The notes: a model not told the origin generated them from the letters alone. A stretch of 8,598 nucleotides of DNA from Xanthobacteraceae bacterium (GCA_030648135.1 JAUSIF010000257.1:1-8598), one strand, 5' to 3'; counted from the stretch's first letter, positions 1 through 6,227 are shown. A program made the numbers and translations.

Positions 1-216
1 GGCCTTGCCCTCGATCATGAGTTCGACCTCGAACTCCGTATCGGAGAGCGGCTTCGCGTTCACGTTGATCTGAATATTGAGCGCCGGCGGCTGATCGGGC
101 CGCACCGAAAAATTAGGGGCGTTCGGGTTCTCAAACGAGAGATCCTTGATATACTGGGCGAGCACGTTGAGCGATGATGTCTTGCCGTCGCCGGGCCCAC
201 CGTTTGGGGTGGTCAT
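1..216 (-). CDS. secB: Protein-export chaperone SecB (N-terminal 72 codons; 3' end outside window)
   Basis: SecB is a cytosolic homotetrameric chaperone that keeps precursor proteins unfolded and delivers them to SecA at the Sec translocon. Only the N-terminal part is visible, and the frame stays open to the window edge. After a flexible, Gly/Pro-rich head the protein enters the conserved SecB core: QYIKDLSFENP at about residues 21-31, then NIQINVNAK at about 47-55 and a FEVEL strand at about 61-65, typical of the peptide-binding beta-sheet. The start is the ATG at 214-216 (minus strand), preceded by GGAGA six bases upstream, and it reproduces the usual alphaproteobacterial N-terminus. The gene is divergent from the Tim44-like gene. 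About 85 residues should lie beyond the left edge. The family call is secure from these motifs. Confidence 0.95.
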   Translation of the reverse strand, partial: MTTPNGGPGDGKTSSLNVLAQYIKDLSFENPNAPNFSVRPDQPPALNIQINVNAKPLSDTEFEVELMIEGKA

Positions 217-240
217 GATCGTCTCCGTACGCCTCATCCG

Positions 241-269
241 AGAAGAAAATGCCGCTCAGATCAGCGGCA
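241..269 (-). terminator. Terminator- or attenuator-like hairpin in the secB upstream region
   Basis: Read on the minus strand, a 7-bp stem TGCCGCT / AGCGGCA closes on a 6-base loop (stem arms 263-269 and 250-256). It is followed at once by ATTTTCTTCT, a T-rich tract like that of an intrinsic terminator. The structure lies about 35 bases upstream of the secB start codon, after any promoter located further upstream. It could end an incoming transcript or act as a leader attenuator for secB. Stem and T-tract are seen directly; the function is inferred. Confidence 0.4.
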
Positions 270-281
270 GACCCGTCGCTA

Positions 282-295
282 CCATGGTTCCATGG
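282..295. repeat. Double CCATGG palindrome in the secB/timA spacer
   Basis: Two copies of the 6-base palindrome CCATGG are separated by TT, making a 14-base near-perfect dyad. It could be a protein-binding site between the divergent genes, but two short palindromes can also arise by chance. No regulator can be assigned. Confidence 0.25.
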
Positions 296-413
296 GGGGT
301 ACAAGAACAGGAGCCAGCAAGGTTCTGGGCCGATTCCGGAAGCCGCTGTTGGCGCGCCGGGCCGGATCGTCTAACTTTGGTATACGTGCGGGTGCCTGGC
401 GGCCACCGCGCGC

Positions 414-443
414 TTGGATCGCAGACTTGCGACCCCATATCTA
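414..443 (+). promoter_or_regulatory. Weak sigma70-type promoter candidate for timA-mltA-smr
   Basis: TTGGAT (414-419) is separated by 18 bases from TATCTA (438-443), which sits in the most A/T-rich patch of this GC-rich spacer. Transcription from here would give a leader of roughly 55 bases before the ATG at 508. Both hexamers match the consensus only partly, so this is a candidate only. Confidence 0.25.
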
Positions 444-507
444 TAAAACAAGCACCCGCGGCGGCAGGCCGACCGTCGGGGGCGCCTCGTCGCAGACCGG
501 CCGAGCG

Positions 508-1224
508 ATGAACACCGTGTTCGATATCTATACGATCATTTTTCTCGCGCTCGCCGTATTCATATTCGCGCGGCTGCGCAACGTTCTCGGCCAACGTACG
601 GGGCGCGAGCGTCCGCCCTATGATCCCTATTCGGCCCGGGACAGCGCAAAACCCACAGCTGGTCAAGATAAGATCGTATCTTTGCCAGGCCGGGGAGGCG
701 AGCAGCCCACCGAACACGAGGTCGAGGCAACTTCTGCGGCCGATCGTTGGACGGGCATTGCCGAGCCTGGGTCACCGGTGGCGGCAGGGCTCGATGCCAT
801 TGCCAAAGCCGAGCCCGAGTTCGATGTCGAGCATTTCATCTCCGGCGCCAGAACCGCCTATGAAATGATCGTCACCGCTTTCGCCGAAGGCGACCGCAAG
901 ATGCTCAAGAACCTTTTGGGCAAGGATGTGTTCGACGGATTTGCCTCGGCCATTGCCGAGCGTGAGAACCGCGGCGAGACCATGGAGTCGCGCTTTGTCG
1001 CGATCGACAAGGCGGACATCACCACGGCCGAGCTCAAGGGACGCATCGAGCAAATCACGCTTCGGTTCGTCTCGCAGCTCGTTTCCGTCACTCGTGACCG
1101 GGAAGGGAAAGTCATCGACGGCAGTCCTGACCGCGTTACCGACGTTACCGATATATGGACCTTCGCGCGCGAGACTGGTGCCGGCGACCCGAATTGGAAA
1201 CTCGTCGCGACCGAGACCGCCTGA
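508..1224 (+). CDS. Tim44/TimA-family membrane-anchored protein
   Basis: The product is a 238-residue protein with one N-terminal membrane segment (about residues 4-21, IYTIIFLALAVFIF) followed by the family signature LRNVLGQRTG (23-32) with a nearby PPYDP. A low-complexity acidic/Pro-rich linker runs to about residue 95, and a C-terminal Tim44-like domain fills about 105-238 (FISGARTAYE, then the closing DPNWKL). Bacterial Tim44-like proteins are inner-membrane-anchored. The domain resembles the membrane-binding part of the mitochondrial import subunit Tim44, but the bacterial role is not settled. The start was placed at the ATG at 508, which gives the family N-terminus; the in-frame upstream extension to 292 carries no recognisable sequence. 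No strong Shine-Dalgarno is visible. The stop lies 15 bases before mltA, so the two are probably cotranscribed. The frequent pairing with mltA, smr and divergent secB suggests an envelope or export role. Confidence 0.88.
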   Translation: MNTVFDIYTIIFLALAVFIFARLRNVLGQRTGRERPPYDPYSARDSAKPTAGQDKIVSLPGRGGEQPTEHEVEATSAADRWTGIAEPGSPVAAGLDAIAKAEPEFDVEHFISGARTAYEMIVTAFAEGDRKMLKNLLGKDVFDGFASAIAERENRGETMESRFVAIDKADITTAELKGRIEQITLRFVSQLVSVTRDREGKVIDGSPDRVTDVTDIWTFARETGAGDPNWKLVATETA

Positions 1225-1239
1225 AGCTGGAGCGCGGAG

Positions 1240-2499
1240 ATGAAGATGGAACGCACCTTTGCAATGTGCGTTGCCGCCTCCGTACTCGCCGCAGCACCGG
1301 TCGCTGCCGCAGCGCCGTTGCGCATACCGAATACCGAGCTCGAGCCGCTCACATTCACCGACCTCGACGGCTGGGCCGACGACGATCATGCGGCGGCCTT
1401 CGTAGCTTTTCGCAACAGCTGCCACATGATCGTGAAACGCAACGAACGATCAGGCTCTCACAAACCGACGCAATCCATCGATGATGCGCTGCGCGAGGTT
1501 TGCCCGCGCGCGATGGAACTCAAGGAGCCGGTCGATTCCGCAACCGCACGGCGCTTCTTCGAAGAGAACTTCCGCCCGGTGCGCATCTCCAGACTCGGCG
1601 AGCGCGACGGCTTCCTCACCGGCTATTACGAACCCGAGGTCGAGGGCAGCCGGAAACCGGGCGAAGGCTTCAATGTACCGATGTATCGCAAACCGACCGA
1701 GCTCATAGCGAAGACGCTAAAGATCTCGAAGCTCCGGCGAACGGCCCGCGCGGTCCCTGCGAACCGTACCAAGGTCGGGAAGCGGAAAGGGCACCTCGTG
1801 GTCGCCTATCACGACCGCGCCGCCATCGAGGACGGAGCGCTCTCGGGCCGCGCACTCGAAATTTGCTGGCTCAAGGATCCGATCGACGCTTTCTTCATTC
1901 ATATTCAAGGCTCGGCCCGCATCCGCCTGAACGACGGCAAACTCCTGCGCCTCAATTACGATGCCCAAAACGGCCGTCCCTATCTGGCGGTGGGCCGGGT
2001 CCTCATCGAGCGCGGTATTGTACCGGCCGACGAAATGTCGATGGACAAGATCCGCACCTTCATCGCCGAAAGTCCGGATGAGGGACGCGAGCTGATGCGT
2101 ATGAACCACTCGTTCGTCTTTTTTCGCGAAATGGCGGAACTGCCCCCCGACGCGGAACCTTCCGGTGCCCAAGGTGTTCCGCTCACCCGCGGGCGTTCGA
2201 TCGCGGTCGACAAGGCGATCCATGTCTATGGCACACCGTTCTGGATCGACGCCGAGCTGCCGATCGAACGCGAATATGCGAAGACGCGGTTCCGTCACCT
2301 GATGGTAGCGCAGGACACCGGCGGTTCGATCGTGGGTCCAGCGCGCGCCGACATCTATTTTGGCGCCGGCATTGAGGCCGGCACCGTCGCCGGACGCCTA
2401 CGCCATCCGGGCCATTTCTTCATTCTGGTGCCGCGCGCGGCCGATCTTGCGGGTGTCGGCGAAAACGTGCCGCTGCCGCCGCCGCGGCCGAAGCCATGA
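1240..2499 (+). CDS. mltA: Membrane-bound/periplasmic lytic murein transglycosylase A
   Basis: This enzyme cleaves the MurNAc-GlcNAc bond of peptidoglycan, forming 1,6-anhydro-muropeptides, in the periplasm. The product is 419 residues. It has a Sec signal peptide (positive start KMER, hydrophobic core to about residue 24, Ala-rich cleavage region ending AAA). The MltA domain shows GYYEPE at 128-133 and FIHIQGSARI at about 219-228. The C-terminal 3D (triple-aspartate) domain has D324, D359 (AQDTGG) and D371 (RADIYFG), and the overall spacing matches the three aspartates of E. coli MltA as I recall them. By that alignment D371 would be the catalytic acid. Cys10 is not in a lipobox, so the protein is probably not a lipoprotein, unlike the E. 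coli enzyme. A second ATG at 1246 has a better-placed GGAG (1236-1239) and is a possible true start. The 3' end overlaps smr by ATGA. Confidence 0.94.
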   Translation: MKMERTFAMCVAASVLAAAPVAAAAPLRIPNTELEPLTFTDLDGWADDDHAAAFVAFRNSCHMIVKRNERSGSHKPTQSIDDALREVCPRAMELKEPVDSATARRFFEENFRPVRISRLGERDGFLTGYYEPEVEGSRKPGEGFNVPMYRKPTELIAKTLKISKLRRTARAVPANRTKVGKRKGHLVVAYHDRAAIEDGALSGRALEICWLKDPIDAFFIHIQGSARIRLNDGKLLRLNYDAQNGRPYLAVGRVLIERGIVPADEMSMDKIRTFIAESPDEGRELMRMNHSFVFFREMAELPPDAEPSGAQGVPLTRGRSIAVDKAIHVYGTPFWIDAELPIEREYAKTRFRHLMVAQDTGGSIVGPARADIYFGAGIEAGTVAGRLRHPGHFFILVPRAADLAGVGENVPLPPPRPKP

Positions 2500-3053
2500 A
2501 CGGTGATCGGCAAGGGCGGCGCGACCTCAAGGCAGAAGACCGCGCACTCTGGGACCAGGTCAAGAAAACGATCGAGCCGTTGCGGGACAGGCCGAATGAA
2601 GTCCTGCCGGACGAGCCGGCGGCGGAGAAATCGACCGCGCCGAAGCGGCCGCCGAAGGCGCGGCCAGCACCCGTCGCGCCGGCGGTCAAAGGCCCGCCGC
2701 CGCTCGCTCCGATCGATCGCCGGCTGCGCCAGCGTCTCGCCCGCGGCGGCGCTTCCGTCGACGCCCGCCTCGATCTGCATGGCCTCAAGCAAGCCGAAGC
2801 CCATGCCCGGCTCGGCGCCTTTCTTGAGGCGGCGCAGGCACGCGGCGCGAGCCTCGTCCTCGTCATCACCGGCAAGGGTGCGCGCGCGCCGGCCGATAGT
2901 CTTGATGGCGAACGGGGAGTCCTGCGCCGCCAGGTGCCGATGTGGCTGGCGCTGCCTGAATTGCGTCCACTCGTCGTCGGCTTCGAGGAAGCAACACCCG
3001 CCCACGGCGGCGCCGGCGCGCTATACGTTCGCATCCGTCGGCGGCGCGCTTAG
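2496..3053 (+). CDS. smr: Smr-domain protein (MutS2/Smr family)
   Basis: The product is a 185-residue stand-alone Smr-domain protein. The N-terminal half (about 1-80) is charged and Pro/Ala/Lys-rich and probably disordered. The Smr domain (about 90-182) shows LDLHG (92-96), VITGKG (123-128), a GVLRRQVPMWL helix, and HGGAGALYV (170-178), which are the family's conserved blocks. Smr domains are nucleases or nucleic-acid-binding modules in several proteins, including MutS2 and some translation-quality-control factors. The role of this short alphaproteobacterial form is not established. Its ATG overlaps the mltA stop (ATGA), so translation is probably coupled. Its stop codon TAG at 3051-3053 is the first three bases of the palindromic repeat that fills the gap to hslU. 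The domain ends normally, so the protein does not look truncated. Confidence 0.9.
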   Translation: MNGDRQGRRDLKAEDRALWDQVKKTIEPLRDRPNEVLPDEPAAEKSTAPKRPPKARPAPVAPAVKGPPPLAPIDRRLRQRLARGGASVDARLDLHGLKQAEAHARLGAFLEAAQARGASLVLVITGKGARAPADSLDGERGVLRRQVPMWLALPELRPLVVGFEEATPAHGGAGALYVRIRRRRA

Positions 3054-3151
3054 AGCGTTTCCCGGCGAAGTGGGATCCGGTTCGCCGTAGAAAACGCGTC
3101 AAGTCAATAAACTAGAGCGGTTACGGTTCCGAAGGAACGGGAACCGCTCTA
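3051..3151. repeat. MITE-like palindromic intergenic repeat with 13-bp inverted ends
   Basis: This element of about 101 bp lies between convergent smr and hslU. The left end TAGAGCGTTTCCC (3051-3063) and the reverse complement of the right end, TAGAGCGGTTCCC (3139-3151), match at 12 of 13 bases. TAGAGCG occurs a third time at 3113-3119. Inside are two stem-loops: one at 3055-3097 (GCGTTT/AAACGC outside CGGCGAA/TTCGCCG, 11-base loop) and one at 3112-3152. The inner text, with AAAACGCGTCAA near 3091-3102, resembles from memory a high-copy intergenic repeat of Rhizobiales genomes; I cannot confirm its name or copy number. TA at each outer edge would fit a TA target duplication. The element's terminal TAGs are the stop codons of both flanking genes. 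It contains no coding sequence. Confidence 0.7.
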
Positions 3152-3152
3152 G
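3112..3152 (-). terminator. Strong hairpin at the 3' end of hslU, possible terminator
   Basis: Two 19-base arms (3112-3130 and 3134-3152) pair with only two mismatches around a 3-base GAA loop. On the minus strand the stem is followed by TTTATT, a short T-rich tract, so it could end hslVU transcription. On the plus strand no T-tract follows, but the stem may still protect the smr mRNA 3' end. The hslU stop codon lies inside the stem. The pairing is directly visible; the terminator role is inferred. Confidence 0.5.
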
Positions 3153-4459
3153 AGAATATAGCGGGAAAGATCGGTGTTCTTGGCGAGGTCCTCGACGCGC
3201 GCGCGGACATAAGCTCCATCGATCACGACGCGCTCGCCCGAACGATCGGATGCCGCAAAACTGATTTCGTCGAGCACCCGCTCGATCACCGTCTGTAGCC
3301 GGCGCGCACCGATATTCTCAAGCCGGGTATTGACCTCCACCGCAACGTCGGCAATCGCATCGATCGCGTCCTCGGTAAAAACGAGATCGACATTCTCGGT
3401 CTTGAGCAGCGCCACCGACTGCTTGACGAGATTCGCCTCGGTCTCGGTGAGGATGCGGCGGAAATCATCGCGCGTGAGCGGCTGCAGCTCGACCCGGATC
3501 GGAAGCCGTCCCTGTAGCTCGGGCAGGAGATCGGAGGGCTTCGCCACGTGGAAGGCACCTGAAGCAATGAACAATACGTGATCGGTTTTTACCGGCCCGT
3601 ATTTAGTCGCGACCGTCGTGCCTTCGAGCAGCGGCAAGAGGTCGCGTTGCACGCCCTCGCGGCTCACGTCGGCGCCGATCCGCGTGCCCTCGCGGGCGCA
3701 AATTTTGTCCATTTCGTCGAGAAAGACGATGCCGTTGTTCTCGACCGCATGGATCGCTTCCTGCACCAGCGCATCTTGATCCAGCAGCTTGTCGGATTCC
3801 TCGGCGAGCAGAAGCGGATGTGCCTCGTGCACGGTGACACGCCGGGTGCGGGGGCGCCCCCCGAACGCCTTGCCGAGCATCTCGCCGATTGAGATCGCGC
3901 CCATCTGGCCGCCGGGAACGCCGGGAATCTCGAACATCGGAAAGTTGGCGGCGCCGCCCTGCAATTCGATCTCGATTTCCTTGTCGTCGAGCTCGCCTGC
4001 CCGCAGCTTGCGGCGGAAACTCTCCCGCGTCGCGGGACTGGCCCCGGGACCCACCAGCGCATTGAGCACGCGCTCTTCGGCCGCGCTTTGCGCTTTTGCC
4101 TGCACATCGCGACGCTTGCTTTGGCGCACGAGCGCGATGCCGATCTCGACCAGATCGCGCACGATCGAATCGACATCGCGGCCCACATAGCCCACCTCGG
4201 TGAACTTGGTCGCCTCCACCTTCAGGAACGGCGCACCGGCGAGCCTGGCGAGCCGCCGCGAGATCTCGGTCTTGCCGATCCCGGTCGGTCCGATCATCAG
4301 GATGTTCTTCGGCAGCACCTCCTCGCGCAGCTTGTCGTCGAGCTGGAGGCGGCGCCAGCGGTTGCGCAGCGCGATCGCGACGGCGCGCTTCGCATCCTTC
4401 TGACCGACGATGAAACGATCGAGCTCGGATACGATCTCGCGCGGAGAAAAGTTATTCAT
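3149..4459 (-). CDS. hslU: ATP-dependent protease HslUV, ATPase subunit HslU (ClpY)
   Basis: HslU is the hexameric AAA+ unfoldase that feeds substrates into the HslV peptidase in the cytosol. The 436-residue product is full length. It has Walker A GPTGIGKT (57-64), pore loop GYVGRD (90-95), an inserted I-domain (about 110-230), Walker B IVFLDE (244-249), sensor-1 region FIASGAFH (298-305), sensor-2 GARR (384-387) and the C-terminal tail LSRYIL, which docks into HslV and activates it. I placed the start at the ATG at 4457-4459, giving the family-like N-terminus NNFSPREIVSELDRF. An in-frame GTG at 4463-4465 overlaps the hslV stop as GTGA and would add two residues. Either way the gene is tightly coupled to hslV. 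The stop TAG is supplied by the end of the downstream palindromic repeat. Confidence 0.97.
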   Translation of the reverse strand: MNNFSPREIVSELDRFIVGQKDAKRAVAIALRNRWRRLQLDDKLREEVLPKNILMIGPTGIGKTEISRRLARLAGAPFLKVEATKFTEVGYVGRDVDSIVRDLVEIGIALVRQSKRRDVQAKAQSAAEERVLNALVGPGASPATRESFRRKLRAGELDDKEIEIELQGGAANFPMFEIPGVPGGQMGAISIGEMLGKAFGGRPRTRRVTVHEAHPLLLAEESDKLLDQDALVQEAIHAVENNGIVFLDEMDKICAREGTRIGADVSREGVQRDLLPLLEGTTVATKYGPVKTDHVLFIASGAFHVAKPSDLLPELQGRLPIRVELQPLTRDDFRRILTETEANLVKQSVALLKTENVDLVFTEDAIDAIADVAVEVNTRLENIGARRLQTVIERVLDEISFAASDRSGERVVIDGAYVRARVEDLAKNTDLSRYIL

Positions 4460-4461
4460 AC

Positions 4462-5013
4462 TCACTTCTCGATCGTCTCCACCACGAGATTGCGGTTGGT
4501 GTAGATGCAGATATCGGCGGCGATCTCGAGGCTTCTGCGTACGATCGCTTCGGCATCGAGTTTACCGTCGATGAGCGCGTGTGCGGCGGCGAGTGCATAG
4601 GGCCCGCCCGAGCCGATGCCGGCCAAGCCGTTTTCGGGCTCCAATACGTCGCCGGTGCCGGCGAGCAAGAGCGTCACGTCCTTGTCGGCGACCAGCATCA
4701 TGGCGTCGAGCCGGCGCAGATAGCGGTCCATGCGCCAGTCCTTGGCGAGCTCGACGCAGGCACGCGCAAGCTGGCCGCGGTGCTGCTCGAGCTTCTGCTC
4801 GAGCCGGTCGAACAGGGTCAGCGCATCGGCGGTCGCTCCGGCGAAGCCCCCGATCACGTCACCGGTGCTGAGACGGCGCACCTTTTTCGCATTGGCCTTG
4901 ACCACCGTCTGCCCGAACGTGACCTGGCCGTCGCCGCCGATGGCGACGCGCCCGCCTTTGCGGACGGAGAGAATGGTAGTGCCGTGGAAGGCCTCGGTCG
5001 GGGTCGTGGTCAT
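4462..5013 (-). CDS. hslV: ATP-dependent protease HslUV, peptidase subunit HslV (ClpQ)
   Basis: HslV is the proteasome-beta-like threonine peptidase, a double hexamer that degrades proteins unfolded by HslU. The product has 183 residues. An 11-residue propeptide ending FHG precedes TTILSVRK, so processing would expose Thr12 as the catalytic N-terminal threonine. In mature numbering the conserved Asp17 (GGDGQVTFG) and Lys33 (ANAKKVRR) fall exactly in place. GSGGPYALAAAHAL near the C-terminal third is the usual block. The start ATG at 5011-5013 has CGGAG about eight bases upstream. An upstream in-frame ATG at 5064 would add 17 residues unlike the family and is rejected. hslV is first in its operon, with hslU directly after it, and is divergent from hisB. 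Heat-shock (RpoH) control is usual for the family but is not clearly shown by the sequence here. Confidence 0.97.
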   Translation of the reverse strand: MTTTPTEAFHGTTILSVRKGGRVAIGGDGQVTFGQTVVKANAKKVRRLSTGDVIGGFAGATADALTLFDRLEQKLEQHRGQLARACVELAKDWRMDRYLRRLDAMMLVADKDVTLLLAGTGDVLEPENGLAGIGSGGPYALAAAHALIDGKLDAEAIVRRSLEIAADICIYTNRNLVVETIEK

Positions 5014-5036
5014 GGGCGGCTCCGGACAGGTCCCTT

Positions 5037-5065
5037 TATCTAGGCATTCGTGTGCCTTCTGCAAA
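5037..5065 (-). promoter_or_regulatory. Promoter candidate for hslVU
   Basis: On the minus strand TTTGCA (5065-5060) is followed after 17 bases by TAGATA (5042-5037), then AAGGG. Transcription would start about 17-20 bases before the hslV ATG. The match to sigma70 is partial (4/6 and 3/6), and the -10 side (CCTAGATA) only loosely recalls alphaproteobacterial heat-shock promoters. The spacer also has to serve hisB, for which I see no convincing hexamers. Confidence 0.25.
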
Positions 5066-5136
5066 CCATATCCGCTTTCGACCTAGCGCGGCTTATGGCG
5101 CAGCGCGGCGGTTGCTGGTAGAACCCGCGCCGTCTC

Positions 5137-5142
5137 AGGAGG
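5137..5142 (+). promoter_or_regulatory. Consensus ribosome-binding site of hisB
   Basis: AGGAGG lies five bases before the ATG at 5148. It is the strongest Shine-Dalgarno in the window and fixes the hisB start against the in-frame open sequence that extends upstream to 5052. Confidence 0.85.
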
Positions 5143-5147
5143 ATTCG

Positions 5148-5738
5148 ATGCGCACGGGCAAGATCACCCGCGCCACCAAGGAAACCGAGGTCACCGTGAC
5201 GGTGAACCTCGACGGGTCGGGCCGCGCCGAAATCAAAACCGGCATCGGCTTCCTCGATCACATGCTTGAATTGCTCGCCCGCCATTCGCGCATCGACATC
5301 AATGTTCAGGCCAAGGGCGACCTGCACGTCGATCAGCACCACACCACCGAGGACGTCGGCATCGTGCTCGGCCAGGCGGTGAAACAGGCGCTCGGCGACA
5401 TGCGCGGGATCACCCGCTATGCCGACGTGCATGTACCGATGGACGAGACGCTCTCGCGCGTCGCGATCGACATTTCGGGAAGACCGGTGCTCGTCTTCCG
5501 GGTCGTATTCCCGCGCGACAAGATCGGCGATTTTGACGTCGATCTCGTGCGCGAGTTCTTCCAGGCGTTCGCGTCGAATGCGGACGTGACGCTGCATGTC
5601 GAGACGCTCTATGGCGACAACTCGCATCATGTCGTCGAGTCCTGCTTCAAAGGCCTCGCCCGCAGCTTGCGCGCCGCGGTCGCACTCGATCCGGCGGCCA
5701 AGGGCGAAATCCCATCGACCAAGGGCAGCCTCGGCTGA
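5148..5738 (+). CDS. hisB: Imidazoleglycerol-phosphate dehydratase
   Basis: HisB dehydrates imidazole-glycerol phosphate to imidazole-acetol phosphate, the sixth step of histidine synthesis, using two Mn ions per active site in a 24-mer. The product has 196 residues and is the monofunctional form, without the N-terminal HAD histidinol-phosphatase domain of enterobacteria. Visible motifs are GIGFLDHMLELLARH (32-46), DQHHTTEDVGI (62-72, metal-binding His pair and Glu), PMDE (97-100), GRPVL (111-115) and GDNSHHVVES (156-165, second metal-binding half-site). The two repeated His-rich motifs mark the internally duplicated fold. It starts at a consensus RBS and is the first gene of the visible his cluster. 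The DUF2628 gene follows 12 bases downstream. Confidence 0.98.
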   Translation: MRTGKITRATKETEVTVTVNLDGSGRAEIKTGIGFLDHMLELLARHSRIDINVQAKGDLHVDQHHTTEDVGIVLGQAVKQALGDMRGITRYADVHVPMDETLSRVAIDISGRPVLVFRVVFPRDKIGDFDVDLVREFFQAFASNADVTLHVETLYGDNSHHVVESCFKGLARSLRAAVALDPAAKGEIPSTKGSLG

Positions 5739-5750
5739 ACGGAGGCGGCG

Positions 5751-6227
5751 GTGAAGACTTATCTCGTGTTCGAGCGGGCCGAAGGTGGACGCACGGTCGA
5801 TGCGGCCGAGCGCATTCTGTTCGTGCGGGAGAAATTCTTCTGGCTCGCATTAATCCTGCCGCTGTTCTGGCTGTTGTGGCATCGGCTGTGGGTCGGGCTT
5901 CTCGGCTGGATCGGAGCGGTCGTGCTCATCGGCATCGTCATCTGGGCGCTGAACTTCGATCAAATCACTGCCGCTGCTGCCAGCCTCATCCCCTCGCTCG
6001 TCGTCGCCCTCGAGGGTACGGAGCTCAGGCGGCGCAAGCTCCTGCGCCGGGGCTTCCGGGACGCCGGCGTGGTCGTCGCCGGAGATCTGGAAGACGCCGA
6101 GCGGCGATTCTTCGCGCGTTGGCTCGCGCGCGAAGAAACGCTACGGCCGGCGCCGGCCGCACCGCTGCCGCCTCTGCCACAGACTTCGGTCATCGGCCTG
6201 TTCCCGGAGCCCGGAGCAACACGATGA
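5751..6227 (+). CDS. DUF2628 small membrane protein within the his operon
   Basis: The product is a 158-residue protein of the DUF2628 type, with unknown function. A short soluble head (MKTYLVFE, then an Arg/Glu-rich stretch to about residue 28) is followed by two clear hydrophobic segments (about 29-43 and 48-67), probably a third weaker one (about 73-88), and then a basic motif ELRRRKLLRRGFRDAG (91-106). The tail is Pro/Ala-rich (132-158). The start is GTG at 5751, supported by GGAGG at 5741-5745 with five-base spacing; no better ATG exists nearby. It sits 12 bases after hisB and overlaps hisH by ATGA, so hisH translation probably depends on it. I know DUF2628 genes at this place in other alphaproteobacterial his operons; no histidine role has been shown to my knowledge. 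Confidence 0.82.
   Translation: MKTYLVFERAEGGRTVDAAERILFVREKFFWLALILPLFWLLWHRLWVGLLGWIGAVVLIGIVIWALNFDQITAAAASLIPSLVVALEGTELRRRKLLRRGFRDAGVVVAGDLEDAERRFFARWLAREETLRPAPAAPLPPLPQTSVIGLFPEPGATR

Larger units (their letters stand above)
217..507. other. Divergent intergenic region between secB and the Tim44-like gene
   Basis: This is a 291-bp spacer between two divergent start codons. An open frame runs through it from 292 in frame with the Tim44-like gene, but its 72-residue translation is rich in Arg, Gly and Pro and resembles no protein I know, so I treat it as non-coding. The spacer holds a hairpin with an A/T-rich flank ahead of secB (241-269), a double CCATGG palindrome (282-295) and a weak promoter candidate for the plus-strand genes (414-443). 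I see no RNA gene. Confidence 0.6.

Noticed and set aside
292..507. N-terminal extension of the Tim44-like protein
   Set aside because: The 72 extra residues are Arg/Gly/Pro-rich and would bury the membrane anchor that normally begins the protein. The ATG at 508 gives the family N-terminus.
772..1425. Antisense open frame (217 codons) opposite the Tim44-like gene and mltA
   Set aside because: It spans the junction of two recognised genes on the other strand and shows low-complexity GC-driven composition.
2640..2705. Pro/Ala/Lys-rich stretch in Smr as a possible frameshifted or inserted segment
   Set aside because: The frame is continuous and such a low-complexity linker before the Smr domain fits a disordered N-terminal half.
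3051..3151. CRISPR-like or small-RNA interpretation of the repeated TAGAGCG units
   Set aside because: The three copies are two-way inverted, with no regular spacers of equal length. The layout fits a palindromic intergenic repeat instead.
5014..5064. 17-residue N-terminal extension of HslV
   Set aside because: It would move the start upstream of the clear CGGAG ribosome-binding site and add residues unlike the family; it also overlaps the likely promoter.
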